Positions 34,994-44,017 of a stretch of DNA of 64,000 nt are shown in pieces. This DNA comes from Occultella glacieicola. GTDB taxonomy: Bacteria > Actinomycetota > Actinomycetes > Actinomycetales > Beutenbergiaceae. Numbering within the stretch: position 1 is the stretch's first letter; every line of letters starts with the position of its first letter. The stretch lies in contig NZ_SMNA01000004.1 in the NCBI RefSeq assembly GCF_004353825.1, forward strand, positions 248,001-312,000, in the 5' to 3' direction. The notes beneath the pieces were generated by a model. It was not told where the DNA came from. It did no database searches and was given only the letters and a program-made list of their open reading frames with translations. The position numbers and the translations under genes were made by a program.

Positions 34994-36013
34994 CTACAGC
35001 ACCGCGTCGGGCGGGAGTGCGTCCCCGACGAGCGCGAGCGTCTGGATGGCAGCCAGCGCGTACTGCGAGCTCGCGTTCGTCGACACGAAGGCCGCCTCGT
35101 CCACCGGCGCGAGCACCGCCGGGCCCTCGATCCGGTGGGTGACCCAGTCCAGGTCCGGCCCGTAGCCGTTCCCGCCGGCGAAGAACTCGTCCCACGCGCG
35201 CCCGCGCAGGGCGTCGTCGTCGAGCGCGGCCCCCGCGTACGCCGTCAGCCGGCAGTGCGGCTGGCGCAGGTTCAGGTTGCCGAAGTGCGCGCCGACCTCG
35301 GCCGTCTGCTCCTCCCTGGTCGCGTTGTACAGGCGGCAGTACTGCAGCCAGGCGTCGGCGAACCCGGGCGCCTCCAGGTCGGTGCCGCGGGTCAGGGTGA
35401 GGACCTCCGAGCACATCTCGACCAGACCGAACATCGCGGACAGGTGAGACACCGAGACGTCGACCGCGTCCGTGGCGAACCGGCCGGTGTCGAGGTCGTA
35501 GAGCGCCGAGCCGGTGATGAACCCGTTCTGCATCGCGCCGATGTCCGCCATGGTGCCCAGCAGCTTGGCCCGAGCCGCTTCGTCACCGGTGCGTTCCCAT
35601 GCCGTCAGCCAGGCGGCGGCGAGGCCGCTCCAGTCGGTGCCGAGGCCGATCGAGAGGGCGTTCGGGTCCGGCTCGTACGGCTCGTCGCGGATCTTGCGGA
35701 TCGTGCCGTCCGGCCAGATCGCCGTCGGCCAGGACTGCACCGGGACGCCGTCGCCGCTAGCCGTGCGGAGCCCGATCGTGGTGGCGTCGGTGACGGCGCC
35801 GGCGGGCCAGGGCACGCCCCAGGTGGCGCCGACCACCCCGCCCGCGGAGCCGTCCAGCCATCGCAGCGGGACGGTGCCGTCGCTGGGGACCGGCGCCGGC
35901 TCCCGGGGGCTCGCAGCCGCGCGGGTGACGCCGGAGCCGGTGGCGGCCAGGGCACCGAGCGCGGCACCGGTGCTGAGGAAGGTGCGTCGGGAAAGATCGG
36001 GGAACGCGGGCAT
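34994..36013 (-). CDS. PL26/exo-rhamnogalacturonan-lyase-like protein, internally shortened
   Basis: This 339-residue Tat-exported protein (SRRTFLST near residue 9) starts like the PL26 exo-rhamnogalacturonan lyase family (VPLRWLDG, GVPWPAG, PVQSWPTAIWPDG). It jumps at about residue 110 directly into the family's C-terminal region (NALSIGLGTDWSGLAAAWLTAW, LNLRQPHCRLTAYAG). Family members are usually around 900 residues, so the middle appears to be deleted in frame; I recall this alignment rather than having computed it. The catalytic region is likely missing, so it may be inactive. An orphan binding protein lies upstream. Confidence 0.7.
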   Translation of the reverse strand: MPAFPDLSRRTFLSTGAALGALAATGSGVTRAAASPREPAPVPSDGTVPLRWLDGSAGGVVGATWGVPWPAGAVTDATTIGLRTASGDGVPVQSWPTAIWPDGTIRKIRDEPYEPDPNALSIGLGTDWSGLAAAWLTAWERTGDEAARAKLLGTMADIGAMQNGFITGSALYDLDTGRFATDAVDVSVSHLSAMFGLVEMCSEVLTLTRGTDLEAPGFADAWLQYCRLYNATREEQTAEVGAHFGNLNLRQPHCRLTAYAGAALDDDALRGRAWDEFFAGGNGYGPDLDWVTHRIEGPAVLAPVDEAAFVSTNASSQYALAAIQTLALVGDALPPDAVL

Positions 36014-36066
36014 GGTCGGTCTCCAAGTCGTGGCGACAACGGTGTCGTGACGTGAGGGTGCGGTGC

Positions 36067-37410
36067 TCAGCCGCGCAGCGTGTCCTCGGCCTCGGCGAAC
36101 CACTGGTCGGCGGCCTCGGCGGTAGTCACCGTGCCGTAGGCGAGTTCCTCGTGGATCCGCACGAACGACTCCTCGAGGGAGCCGAACCCGTCCACCGGGG
36201 GCGGCGGAGTGTCGGTCAGGGAGTCCGCGATCGAATCCTCGTAGTCGAGGATCTGGGCGTCCAGGCCCTCCGCGACCACGGCGTCGAGGGCGCTCGAGGA
36301 GGCGGGGACGCCGCGGGAGGTGCCGAAGATCTCGCTCACCTGCGCGTCGTTGACGAGGAAGTCGATGAGGGCCGCCGCCTCCTCGGGGTGAGCGGAGTTG
36401 GCCGAGGCGGCCAGCATCAGCGACGGCTTGAGGAACAGGCCGCTGCTCGCGGGGTCGTCGGCCGGCGGCGGGAGCATGGCGAGGGTCGCGCCGCCGCTGC
36501 CCTCGGAGAAGCGGACCAGGAAGTTGTCCCAGCTGATCTCGGAGACGGCCTGCTGGGAGCCGATGGCGTCGGCCCCACTGAGCTGGGCGGCCACGTCAGG
36601 GGGCATCACCACGTTCTCCGCGCGCAGGTCCGCGGTCAGGCTCCACCACTCGGTCAGGTCGTCGGCGGTGAAGCCCAGTGCGCCGTCCTGGTCGAACATG
36701 CTGAGCCCCTGCTGCCCGAGCCAGATGTTGAACAGCCAGAAGATCTGGGTGTAGTCGACCGAGCCGTACACCTGGGGTGAGGAGTCTGCCCCGGCCGCGG
36801 CCACCTCGCGCAGGAAGTCGTTGTAGCCGGCCCACGTGAGGCCGGCCTCCGGGGCGGCCACGCCGAGCTCGGCCAGCAGGTCCGTGTTCACGAACGTGGC
36901 CAGCGTGTTCGTGCTCGAGGTGATGGCGTAGGTGGTGCCCTCCAGCTGCCCGGCGGGCAGCACCGCCTCGGCGATGGTGGAGGTGTCGATCGTCGCGCCG
37001 ATCGCGTCGTCGAGTGCGGCGAGGCGGTCGTTGCCGCCGTAGACGGAGAGGTAGGCGATGTCCATCTGCATGACGTCGGGCAGCGCGCCGCCCGCGGCCT
37101 CGGTGTTTCGGGCCTGCCAGTAGTCGCCCCAGCCGGCGAAGCTCGTCTGCACGGTGACGCCAGGGTTGGCCTCCTCGAAGAGGTCGACCGACTGCTCGTA
37201 GCGCTCCGCGCGGGAGACGTCGCCCCACCAGGCGAACGTGAGGGTGACGTCGCCGCCCGAGGAGGCTCCGCCGTCGCCGGTGTCGCCGCCACCGCCGCAC
37301 GCGGTCAGCGCGAGGGCGCTCGCGGTCGCCATCGCTGCCCACGTCGCGAGCCGACGCGTCCGCGTTGTCGGGCGGGTCCGACCCGACCCGCCTGCCTTGT
37401 TCCCGATCAC
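36067..37410 (-). CDS. Orphan sugar-binding lipoprotein
   Basis: This 447-residue solute-binding protein has a signal peptide and lipobox LTAC (Cys about residue 41). A Gly-rich linker follows, then FAWWGDVSRAERYEQSVDLF, typical of oligosaccharide binding proteins. GAGGAGG precedes the GTG at 37410. Unlike the other importers here, no permease genes accompany it. It sits between the DeoR/LacI-type regulator and the shortened PL26 protein, suggesting a pectin-fragment role (inference). Confidence 0.9.
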   Translation of the reverse strand: MIGNKAGGSGRTRPTTRTRRLATWAAMATASALALTACGGGGDTGDGGASSGGDVTLTFAWWGDVSRAERYEQSVDLFEEANPGVTVQTSFAGWGDYWQARNTEAAGGALPDVMQMDIAYLSVYGGNDRLAALDDAIGATIDTSTIAEAVLPAGQLEGTTYAITSSTNTLATFVNTDLLAELGVAAPEAGLTWAGYNDFLREVAAAGADSSPQVYGSVDYTQIFWLFNIWLGQQGLSMFDQDGALGFTADDLTEWWSLTADLRAENVVMPPDVAAQLSGADAIGSQQAVSEISWDNFLVRFSEGSGGATLAMLPPPADDPASSGLFLKPSLMLAASANSAHPEEAAALIDFLVNDAQVSEIFGTSRGVPASSSALDAVVAEGLDAQILDYEDSIADSLTDTPPPPVDGFGSLEESFVRIHEELAYGTVTTAEAADQWFAEAEDTLRG

Positions 37411-37535
37411 CGAGCCTCCTCGCTGGTACCTGAGATCAACGGACCTGAGCGGTCCCGACCTACCGGCACACATGGTGGACGGCCCCGGCGGTCGCGCCCG
37501 GGAAACGGACAATAACGTGCACGATCGGACGCGAC

Positions 37536-38600
37536 TCAGGGGGCCGGCGACGTGGACTCCCGGACGGTCAACCGGGGCAGCAGCTGCACCTGGTACGGCG
37601 AGCGGGGCCGCTCCGGGTGGGGCTGGATCCGGTCCGCGAGCAGGCGCAGCGCCTCCTGGCCCAGTTCGCGGCGCGGCGACGTGATCGCGGTGAGCGGGAC
37701 GTCCGCGTGTGCCGCGAGCTCGTCGTCGTAGGCGACGATCGCGAAGTCCTCTGGCACGGTCAGGCCGATCTCGTGGGCCACCTCGACGAGCCGGGCGGCG
37801 TGGAAGTCGGTATGCACCACGGCGGCGCGGACCTCAGCGGCCAGGCACGCCCGCAGGAACGCCGCCAGGGTCCGCATCAGGCCACCCGGGTCCTCCTCGC
37901 CCTTGGGCAGGGATACGACCGGTCCCGCGTCGATGCCGAGCCGGGTCAACGCGACCGGGTAGCCGGTGTGCAGCCAGGGCGCGGTGGGGGTGCGGTCGAA
38001 GACGGCCAGGCCGACGGCGCGATGACCGCCCCGGGCGAGGTGCTCGAGGGCGAGGCCGATCCCGTAGATGTGGTCGGTGCGGGCACTGTCCAGGCGACGC
38101 ACCTGCAGGGTCTCCTCGACGCGGCGCTCCAGCATCACCACGGGCACCGGCAGCGTCTCGATCCACCGGGCCACCTCCTCGACGTCCTCGCCACGGATCG
38201 TGGGGGAGACGACCAGGCCCTTCGCGCCGAGATCGAGCAGCCGCTGCACGCGGCTGCGCTCGAGGTCCGGGCGGTAGTGCGAGACCGCGAGGGCCAGGCG
38301 CATCCGGTGGGTGAGGGCGGCGGCCTCCATGCCGCGGATCACCTCGGGGAAGTAGGAGGTGGTGCTCGGGATCACGATGCCGACGAGCGTGCGGGCCGCG
38401 CGAGGTGGGGTGGTCGCGGCCGGCGCTGCCAACGCGCCCCCGTGCACGCGCGCGAGCAGCCCCGCGGCGTCGAGCTCGGTGATGTCGCGGCGGATCGTCA
38501 CCTGCGAGACGCCGAGGTCCTGGGCCACCTCCGCGGCCACGACGCTGCCGTGCAGCTCCAACTGGCGCAGGAGGTGTTCGTGGCGGGCGCGCGGCAGCAG
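37536..38600 (-). CDS. DeoR-HTH/LacI-sensor hybrid regulator
   Basis: This roughly 354-residue regulator has a DeoR-type winged helix (VAAEVAQDLGVSQVTIRRDI, wing GLLARVHGGAL) fused to a LacI-type sugar-sensing domain. That domain has VGIVIPSTTSYFPEVIRGME, VHTDFHAARLV and FAIVAYDDELAAHADVPLT. The nearest ordinary start is TTG at 38561, which would remove the first DNA-binding helix (RHEHLLRQL). A CTG at 38600 with GAGGAG six bases upstream is therefore preferred. It precedes the orphan binding protein, its likely target. Confidence 0.82.
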   Translation of the reverse strand: MLPRARHEHLLRQLELHGSVVAAEVAQDLGVSQVTIRRDITELDAAGLLARVHGGALAAPAATTPPRAARTLVGIVIPSTTSYFPEVIRGMEAAALTHRMRLALAVSHYRPDLERSRVQRLLDLGAKGLVVSPTIRGEDVEEVARWIETLPVPVVMLERRVEETLQVRRLDSARTDHIYGIGLALEHLARGGHRAVGLAVFDRTPTAPWLHTGYPVALTRLGIDAGPVVSLPKGEEDPGGLMRTLAAFLRACLAAEVRAAVVHTDFHAARLVEVAHEIGLTVPEDFAIVAYDDELAAHADVPLTAITSPRRELGQEALRLLADRIQPHPERPRSPYQVQLLPRLTVRESTSPAP

Positions 38601-38693
38601 GGCGGGCTCCTCGGTCCGATGGATGCGCGCGATCGCGCGCGGTAGGGCGCCACGATAGCCCGCCGGTGCCGGCGCCCACGCCGGGTCCGAGCG

Positions 38694-39059
38694 TCAGAGC
38701 CCCACGGACGGGTACTCCCTGCCGAGCCAGTGGCTCAGCTTCCGCCCGAACTCCCGCTGGAACGACAGCGGGCCCTGCTCGCGGGTGTAGTCCTCGTCGT
38801 AGAGGGCGATGAACAGGGTCAGGTTCAGGAAGAAGTGGGCCCCGTGCTCGAACAGCCAGACGTAGTCGTGCGCGGCCAGGGCGGCCCGCTCGGAGTCGGT
38901 GAAGGACTGGACCGTGGTCTCCTCGACCGCGTTGAGCCAGCGGCCGACCTCCTCCTCCCAGGCCGCGACCGTGCCGGCCGGGTCGTCCTTGTAGCGCTGC
39001 ACCCACTTCGGGTCCCGGTCGATCGTGTAGAGGAACTTGTCGACGTAGTACGTGCTCAT
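38694..39059 (-). CDS. LigA-like small subunit of extradiol dioxygenase
   Basis: This 121-residue helical protein matches the alpha chain of protocatechuate 4,5-dioxygenase-type enzymes (FLYTIDRDPKWVQRYKDD, GRWLNAVEET, DYVWLFEHGAH). It caps the active site of the LigB-like subunit. Its ATG overlaps the LigB stop (39056-39059, ATGA), so they form a two-subunit enzyme. It is last in an operon that also holds a citryl-CoA-lyase-like and a CoA-transferase gene. Confidence 0.88.
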   Translation of the reverse strand: MSTYYVDKFLYTIDRDPKWVQRYKDDPAGTVAAWEEEVGRWLNAVEETTVQSFTDSERAALAAHDYVWLFEHGAHFFLNLTLFIALYDEDYTREQGPLSFQREFGRKLSHWLGREYPSVGL

Positions 39060-39919
39060 GCCGGGGCTCCGTTCGGGTACCAGGTCATGTACATCTCGCG
39101 CGTGTGGAAGAGGTCGAGCTCGTCGACGTAGTCCGCCCGCACGCCGTCGCCGGCGATCCCCATCATCAGCACCAGGTCCATGAACCCGTGCGTGGCATTG
39201 CCTGCGCCGGCCATCGACTCGTGCGTCACGTTCGCCAGGATCGCGTCGATGTTGCCGTCTCTCAGCCATTCGATCGCCTGCCGGTCGAACTCCGGGTCCG
39301 GGCCGTGCTCACCGAACTGGCGCGGCCCGCCGAGCTCCAGGGACAGGTGCCCGGTGCCGATCGCCGCCACCCGCAGGTCCGAGGGCCAGGCGTCGATGAT
39401 CTCCCGGATCGCCCGGCCCACCTGCCAGAACCGCTTCGGCGAGGGCATCGGCGGCGCGAAGATGTTCGTGTAGACGGGCACGACCGGCAGGTCCGCCTCG
39501 GGTCGCACCGTGATGATCGGGCAGATGATCGAGTGGTCCAGCTTCAGCTCGTGCGAGAAGGCGAAGTCGAAGTCCCGTTCCAGCAGGCCCTCGTGCAGGT
39601 ACCGGGAGAGTTCGACTTCGCCGTCGAGGACGTACGTGGGCAGGCCGAACTCGCGCTGCTCGTTGTAGAACGTGGCGTCGTAGCGCTCCGCCCGGCCGAT
39701 CAGGAACTGCGGGTAGTTGTCGAGGAAGAACTGGTGGAAGTGGTCGGCGCCGACCATCACGAGCACGTCCGGCGCCGCCGCGGTGAGGGTCTCCCGGTAG
39801 GCCTCCACCTTGCGCTGCCACTCGGCGGCGAACGGTGGGCGTTCCTCCGGGGGCGAGGTGGTGGCCTTGTAGTAGAAGGGGTGGTGCGTGCTGGCCAGCA
39901 CGGCGGTGAGCTGGGCCAC
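39056..39919 (-). CDS. LigB-like catalytic subunit, class III extradiol dioxygenase
   Basis: This 287-residue Fe(II) enzyme has the expected ligands. The N-terminal STHHPF (His about 12), GADHFHQFF (His near 60) and THESMAGAGN (Glu near 240) bind iron, and GTGHLSLEL (His near 195) is the catalytic base. It opens an aromatic ring next to the hydroxyls. The substrate may be protocatechuate, gallate or another catechol acid. It pairs with the LigA-like subunit in an unusual CoA-dependent operon. Confidence 0.9.
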   Translation of the reverse strand: MAQLTAVLASTHHPFYYKATTSPPEERPPFAAEWQRKVEAYRETLTAAAPDVLVMVGADHFHQFFLDNYPQFLIGRAERYDATFYNEQREFGLPTYVLDGEVELSRYLHEGLLERDFDFAFSHELKLDHSIICPIITVRPEADLPVVPVYTNIFAPPMPSPKRFWQVGRAIREIIDAWPSDLRVAAIGTGHLSLELGGPRQFGEHGPDPEFDRQAIEWLRDGNIDAILANVTHESMAGAGNATHGFMDLVLMMGIAGDGVRADYVDELDLFHTREMYMTWYPNGAPA

Positions 39920-39962
39920 TTCGGGCTCCTTCGCAGGGGTCGACGGCGGGGGCGGGGGCTTC

Positions 39963-40769
39963 TCAGGCGGGGTCGGGGGCGGGCGGGGGTACGTAGACCG
40001 CGTTGCGGTCCACCGACGCGTAGATCGCCGGGGCGATCGGGTCGCGGTGCTCCTCGGCGATCTGGCCGAGCAGCCCGGCGGTGCGGGCGAGCAGCGCGAA
40101 CCCGCGGAGCATCTCGACCGGGAGGCCGAGATCGGCCAGGGCGGCGCCGCAGACGCCGGCGCCGTTGAGCGGCAGGGGCCGCCCGAGCACCGGCTCGCTC
40201 ATCCGGCCGAGCGCCTCGAACAGGCGCAGGTGCGGTCCGCGCAGCCCCTCCTCCTCGGCGATCGCGATCAGGCGGGGGGTGCGTGGGTCGCCCTGCTTGT
40301 GCACCGGGTGCCCCAGGCCCGGGACTTTGGCCCCGGCGGCCCGCCGCGCGCGCAGGGCGGATGTGGCGAGCGCGTCCCAGCCGGCGTCCGTGTCCGGCAG
40401 TGGCGCGGGCGCGGCCGTGAGGGTCTGGGCGAGGAACACGCCGGTGTCCTCGGTGACCCCGAGGTACCGGGACCCGCCGCCGAGGATCCCGGCCGCCACG
40501 GCGCCCTGCAGGGCCCCGGGCGCGCTGAGGTCGGTGAGCCGGGCCACGATCGCGGTGGGGGTGAAGCCGTGGTCGGTGAGCGCGACCAGGACCGCCTCGA
40601 ACACGCGGACCTCACCCGGGCTCGGGCGTCGCAGGGCCACCAGCCAGAACGCGAGCTCGCCGAAGCCGACCGTGCCCATCAGGTCCTCGGTGAGGTCCTG
40701 GCCGAGCAGGTGGATCTCCTCGGCGCTCGAGGTGCCGAGCGACGTCGGGTAGCGGGGCGGCTCGGTCAC
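39963..40769 (-). CDS. Citrate-synthase-like citryl-CoA lyase family protein
   Basis: This 268-residue protein has citrate-synthase-fold features, including GLGHPVHKQGDPR with the conserved His and RTPRLIAIAEEEG. It is shorter than true citrate synthase and resembles citryl-CoA lyase-type relatives. These cleave a 3-hydroxy-3-carboxyacyl-CoA to acetyl-CoA and a keto acid. The GTG start overlaps the CoA-transferase stop (40766-40769), so the pair likely activates and cleaves an acid produced after ring opening. The substrate is unassigned. Confidence 0.82.
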   Translation of the reverse strand: MTEPPRYPTSLGTSSAEEIHLLGQDLTEDLMGTVGFGELAFWLVALRRPSPGEVRVFEAVLVALTDHGFTPTAIVARLTDLSAPGALQGAVAAGILGGGSRYLGVTEDTGVFLAQTLTAAPAPLPDTDAGWDALATSALRARRAAGAKVPGLGHPVHKQGDPRTPRLIAIAEEEGLRGPHLRLFEALGRMSEPVLGRPLPLNGAGVCGAALADLGLPVEMLRGFALLARTAGLLGQIAEEHRDPIAPAIYASVDRNAVYVPPPAPDPA

Positions 40770-41938
40770 CGGTCCTCCTCGGTCGCCGGACCGGCCAGCC
40801 AGGCCCGGATCTCCTCGGTGTGCTCTCCGAGCCCCGGAGGGGCGAGGTCGTAGCGCGGAGCAGTCCCGGAGAAGGTGAGCGGATGCCGGACCCCGGGGAC
40901 GCCGTCGGGCCCCACGGCGACCTCGGGCTCCAGCCCGAGCCGGCGCGCGTACTCGACTCCCTGCGCGATCGTGTTGATCGGCCCGCAGGCCACGCCGACG
41001 GCGTTCAGAGCCTCGAACCAATGCTCCGCGGGCGCCGTCCGCAACCGTTCCACGAGCAGCGGTCGCAGCTCCTCGCGGCGTTCGGTGCGGTCGGCGTTCT
41101 CGGCGAAGCGGGGGTCGTCGGCGACCTCGCCGATGCCGAGGACCTCGCACAGCCGCCGGAACTGGGTGTCGTTGCCGGCGGTGATGATCAGGTCGTCGTC
41201 CGCGGTGGGCAGCGGCTCGTACGGGAACAGGCTCGGGTGCGCGTTGCCCATCCGCATCGGGGTGACGGAGCCGCCCACGTAGGCCATGGTCTGGTTCACC
41301 AGCCCGCTCATCGCGGACGCCATCAGGCTGGCCTCGATGTGCTGGCCCTGCCCCGTGCGCTCGCGGTGGTGCACGGCGGCGAGGATCCCGATCGTCGAGT
41401 GCAGCCCGGCCATGACGTCGAACACGCTGATCCCGGCCCGGTAGGGCGGTCCGTCGGGGTCCCCGGTGAGGCTCATCAGGCCCGACATGGCCTGCACGAT
41501 CAGGTCGTAGCCGGGCAGTCTCGCGCCCTCCGCGGAGCCGAACCCGCTGATCGAGGAGTAGATGATCCGGGGGTTGTGCGAACTGACGGTCCCGTAGTCC
41601 AGCCCGAACTTCGCCAGGCCACCGGGCTTGAAGTTCTCCACGAGCACGTCCGACCGGCGGGCCAACTCCCGGGCCGCGGCCAGGTCGGTCTCGTCCTTGA
41701 AGTCCAGCACGATCGAGCGCTTGTTCCGGTTGATCGAGGCGAAGTAGGTCGACACGCCGTCCGGGCGGACCGGCGGGACCCAGGTACGGGTGTCGTCGCC
41801 GCCCGGGGACTCGACCTTGATCACCTCCGCACCCAGGTCCGCGAGCAGCATCGTCGCGTACGGCCCGGCGAGCACCCGGGAGAGGTCCGCGACGAGCAGC
41901 CCGTCCAGGGGGCGTGCCGGTGGGCTCTGGGCTGGCAT
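40766..41938 (-). CDS. Family III CoA transferase (CaiB/Frc type)
   Basis: This 390-residue enzyme carries the family III signature GLLVADLSRVLAGPYATMLLADLGAEVIKVE and the motif GYDLIVQAMSG with the catalytic Asp. It moves CoA from one carboxylate to another. It is the first gene of the operon containing the lyase and LigBA genes and is divergent from an IclR regulator. An operator palindrome at 41979-41992 lies just upstream. Confidence 0.92.
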   Translation of the reverse strand: MPAQSPPARPLDGLLVADLSRVLAGPYATMLLADLGAEVIKVESPGGDDTRTWVPPVRPDGVSTYFASINRNKRSIVLDFKDETDLAAARELARRSDVLVENFKPGGLAKFGLDYGTVSSHNPRIIYSSISGFGSAEGARLPGYDLIVQAMSGLMSLTGDPDGPPYRAGISVFDVMAGLHSTIGILAAVHHRERTGQGQHIEASLMASAMSGLVNQTMAYVGGSVTPMRMGNAHPSLFPYEPLPTADDDLIITAGNDTQFRRLCEVLGIGEVADDPRFAENADRTERREELRPLLVERLRTAPAEHWFEALNAVGVACGPINTIAQGVEYARRLGLEPEVAVGPDGVPGVRHPLTFSGTAPRYDLAPPGLGEHTEEIRAWLAGPATEEDR

Positions 41939-41978
41939 GGGTTCCTTCCGGGCGGGCAGACGGCGGGTGACCGCTGAG

Positions 41979-41992
41979 CGGACACATGTCCG
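41979..41992. promoter_or_regulatory. Operator motif, copy 1 (CGGACA-CA-TGTCCG)
   Basis: A 6-2-6 palindrome in the divergent region between the CoA-transferase and IclR genes; AGCGGACA...TGTCCG is shared with the site at 44053-44068. A TTGACA -35 for the CoA-transferase side is at 42028-42023 on the minus strand. Confidence 0.65.
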
Positions 41993-42112
41993 TTGGCCTA
42001 GCGTCGCCCCGGGGCGGTTCGCTGTCAAGGTTCGCCCCGCGGTGGCGTGCGCTGTCGATCCGGGTCCGGTTGGGGCACACTGGCGCACACTGCATGGGCA
42101 AGGAAGGACGAC

Positions 42113-42910
42113 ATGGCGCAACCGGCTCGCGGCCCCGACTTCATCGAGGCGCTCGCGCGCGGCCTCGACGTGCTGCGGGCCTTCGGCCCCGAGCGCCCCG
42201 CGATGACGCTCAGCGAGGTCGCCAGGGTCGCGGACCTGGCCCGCCCCACGGCGCGTCGGATCCTGCTCACCCTCGCCGAGCTCGGCTACGTCCGGGCGGA
42301 CGACGGCACCTACGCGCTCACCCCGCGGGTGATCGACCTGGGCATGGCCTACGTCGGCGCCCTCGGTCTCTGGGACATCGCCCGTCCGCACCAGGAGGCG
42401 CTGGTGCGGCGCACGCACGAGTCGTCCTCGATGTCCCAACTGGACGGGTCGGACATCATCTACGTCACGCGGGTCGCGGTACCCAAACTGATCGCGCTGC
42501 GCGTCGACGTCGGCACCAGGTTCCCGGCTATGGTCACCTCCCAGGGCAAGGTGCTGCTCGCCGACCTGCCAGACGGCGAGGTCGCCAAGGTCCTGAAGGT
42601 GCCGTCCCGCTCCGATCTGCCCGTGCGGGAGTTCGCGCGGGCGGCCGTGCGCGAGTCGCTCGCCGAGGTGCGGGAACAGGGGTACGCCGTCGCCGACGAG
42701 GAACTCGCGCCGGGCGTGCGGTCGGTGGCGGTTCCGGTCCGGGATGCTTCCGGGCGGGTCGCCGCCGCGATGAACGTGACCGTGCACGCCGCCGAGACGT
42801 CCCTGGCCGTGCTGCTGGACGAGCACCTGCCGCCACTGCGCGAGGCCGCCGCCGCGGTCGAGGCGGACTGGGCCCGCTGGGCGGCCCGGCCGGTGGCGAC
42901 GCTGTCCTGA
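42113..42910 (+). CDS. IclR-family regulator (PcaR/PobR-like)
   Basis: This 265-residue regulator has an N-terminal winged helix (MTLSEVARVADLARPTARRILLTL) and the C-terminal IclR effector domain (SSSMSQLDGSDIIYVTRVAV, PGVRSVAVPVRD). AGGAAGG lies well placed before the ATG. Members of this clade regulate aromatic-acid catabolism and bind the aromatic or its ring-cleavage product. It is divergent from the CoA-transferase-LigAB operon, whose promoter carries the operator motif, so it is the probable regulator. Confidence 0.9.
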   Translation: MAQPARGPDFIEALARGLDVLRAFGPERPAMTLSEVARVADLARPTARRILLTLAELGYVRADDGTYALTPRVIDLGMAYVGALGLWDIARPHQEALVRRTHESSSMSQLDGSDIIYVTRVAVPKLIALRVDVGTRFPAMVTSQGKVLLADLPDGEVAKVLKVPSRSDLPVREFARAAVRESLAEVREQGYAVADEELAPGVRSVAVPVRDASGRVAAAMNVTVHAAETSLAVLLDEHLPPLREAAAAVEADWARWAARPVATLS

Positions 42911-43021
42911 CCGTCCGTCGCCCCGAAGGTGCGCCGGCGTCCACCTTCCGACCATTCACGGTCGGACTGAATCGTTTGAAGGTCGACCTCGGCTGGGTGC
43001 ACGCGGGTCGGGAGTGGGGGG

Positions 43022-43999
43022 TCAGGGGGTCAGGACGATCCGCCCGTCGCAGCGTCCCTGGGCCTGGCGGGTCCAGGCGTCGGTGACGTCGGAGAGCGGC
43101 ACGAGCTCGTGGGCGACGGTGATCGCACCGGCGACGGCGTGCTCGAGCACCTCGGCGAGGAGTTCCCGCTGCCGCGCCGGCGCCAGGGCGTTGTTGGTGT
43201 AGCCGAGGATCTCGGCGGACCGGCTCCGCAGGAGCGCCGAGTCATAGGCCGAGGTCGGACCGGCGGAGCTGCCGAGGTTCACCAGCCGGCCGCCCTCGGC
43301 GAGGATCGAGGCGGCCGCGGTGCCCGGGTCCCCGCAGAGCGGGTCGACGACGACGTCCACCGGCCGCCCGCAGGCCTCGAGCAGGCGCAGCGCCAGGTCG
43401 GCGCGTGCCTCGTCCGCACGCAGGTCCACGACGACGTCGGCGCCCGCGTTCTCGCAGCGGCGACGCGCCGCCTCGGAGCGGGCGGCGGCGACCACGCGGC
43501 CGGCGCCGAGCACGCGGGCGGCCTGGATCGCGACCTGGCCCACCACCCCACCGCCGCCGAGCACCAGGACCACCTCGCCCGGCCGCAGCCCGGCGCGCTG
43601 CGTCAGGACCGCCCAGGCCGCCACGGCGGACAGGCCGAGCGCCGCGACGAGAGCGTCACCGGCGCCGTCCGGCAGGGGGAGCAGGCCCTCCTCCTTGGCG
43701 ACGCTGAGGCGTGCCATCGAACCGTCGCCGGGCGCCATGCCCGCCGTGGTGGGGAACCAGACCCGGGTGCCGGAGGGCAGGGTCGGGGCGGTGACGACCT
43801 CGCCGACGCCCTGAACGCCGGGGACGTAGGGGGTGGCGGGCGTGCCGAAGTAGGAGGCGCCGCTCGCGCAGAGGAGGTCCAGCGGGGCGATCGCGGCCGC
43901 GTGCACACGGATCAGCGCCTCGCCGTCGCCGGGGGCGGGATCGGGCCGTTCCAGCGGCCGCGGTGGCGCGCCGGCCTCGGTGATGACTGCCGCGTCCAT
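43022..43999 (-). CDS. MDR-family NADPH quinone/zinc-type oxidoreductase
   Basis: This 325-residue protein has an N-terminal GroES-like fold (AAIAPLDLLCASG), the nucleotide-binding motif VLGGGGVVGQVAIQ and a Zn-independent quinone-reductase arrangement. Zn-site cysteines are not evident. It lies divergent to the amidohydrolase, with a shared operator copy between them. AGGAGG precedes the ATG. It may act on an enone or quinone formed in the same pathway (inference). Confidence 0.87.
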   Translation of the reverse strand: MDAAVITEAGAPPRPLERPDPAPGDGEALIRVHAAAIAPLDLLCASGASYFGTPATPYVPGVQGVGEVVTAPTLPSGTRVWFPTTAGMAPGDGSMARLSVAKEEGLLPLPDGAGDALVAALGLSAVAAWAVLTQRAGLRPGEVVLVLGGGGVVGQVAIQAARVLGAGRVVAAARSEAARRRCENAGADVVVDLRADEARADLALRLLEACGRPVDVVVDPLCGDPGTAAASILAEGGRLVNLGSSAGPTSAYDSALLRSRSAEILGYTNNALAPARQRELLAEVLEHAVAGAITVAHELVPLSDVTDAWTRQAQGRCDGRIVLTP

Positions 44000-44017
44000 G
44001 GGCTCCTCCTCAGGGGG

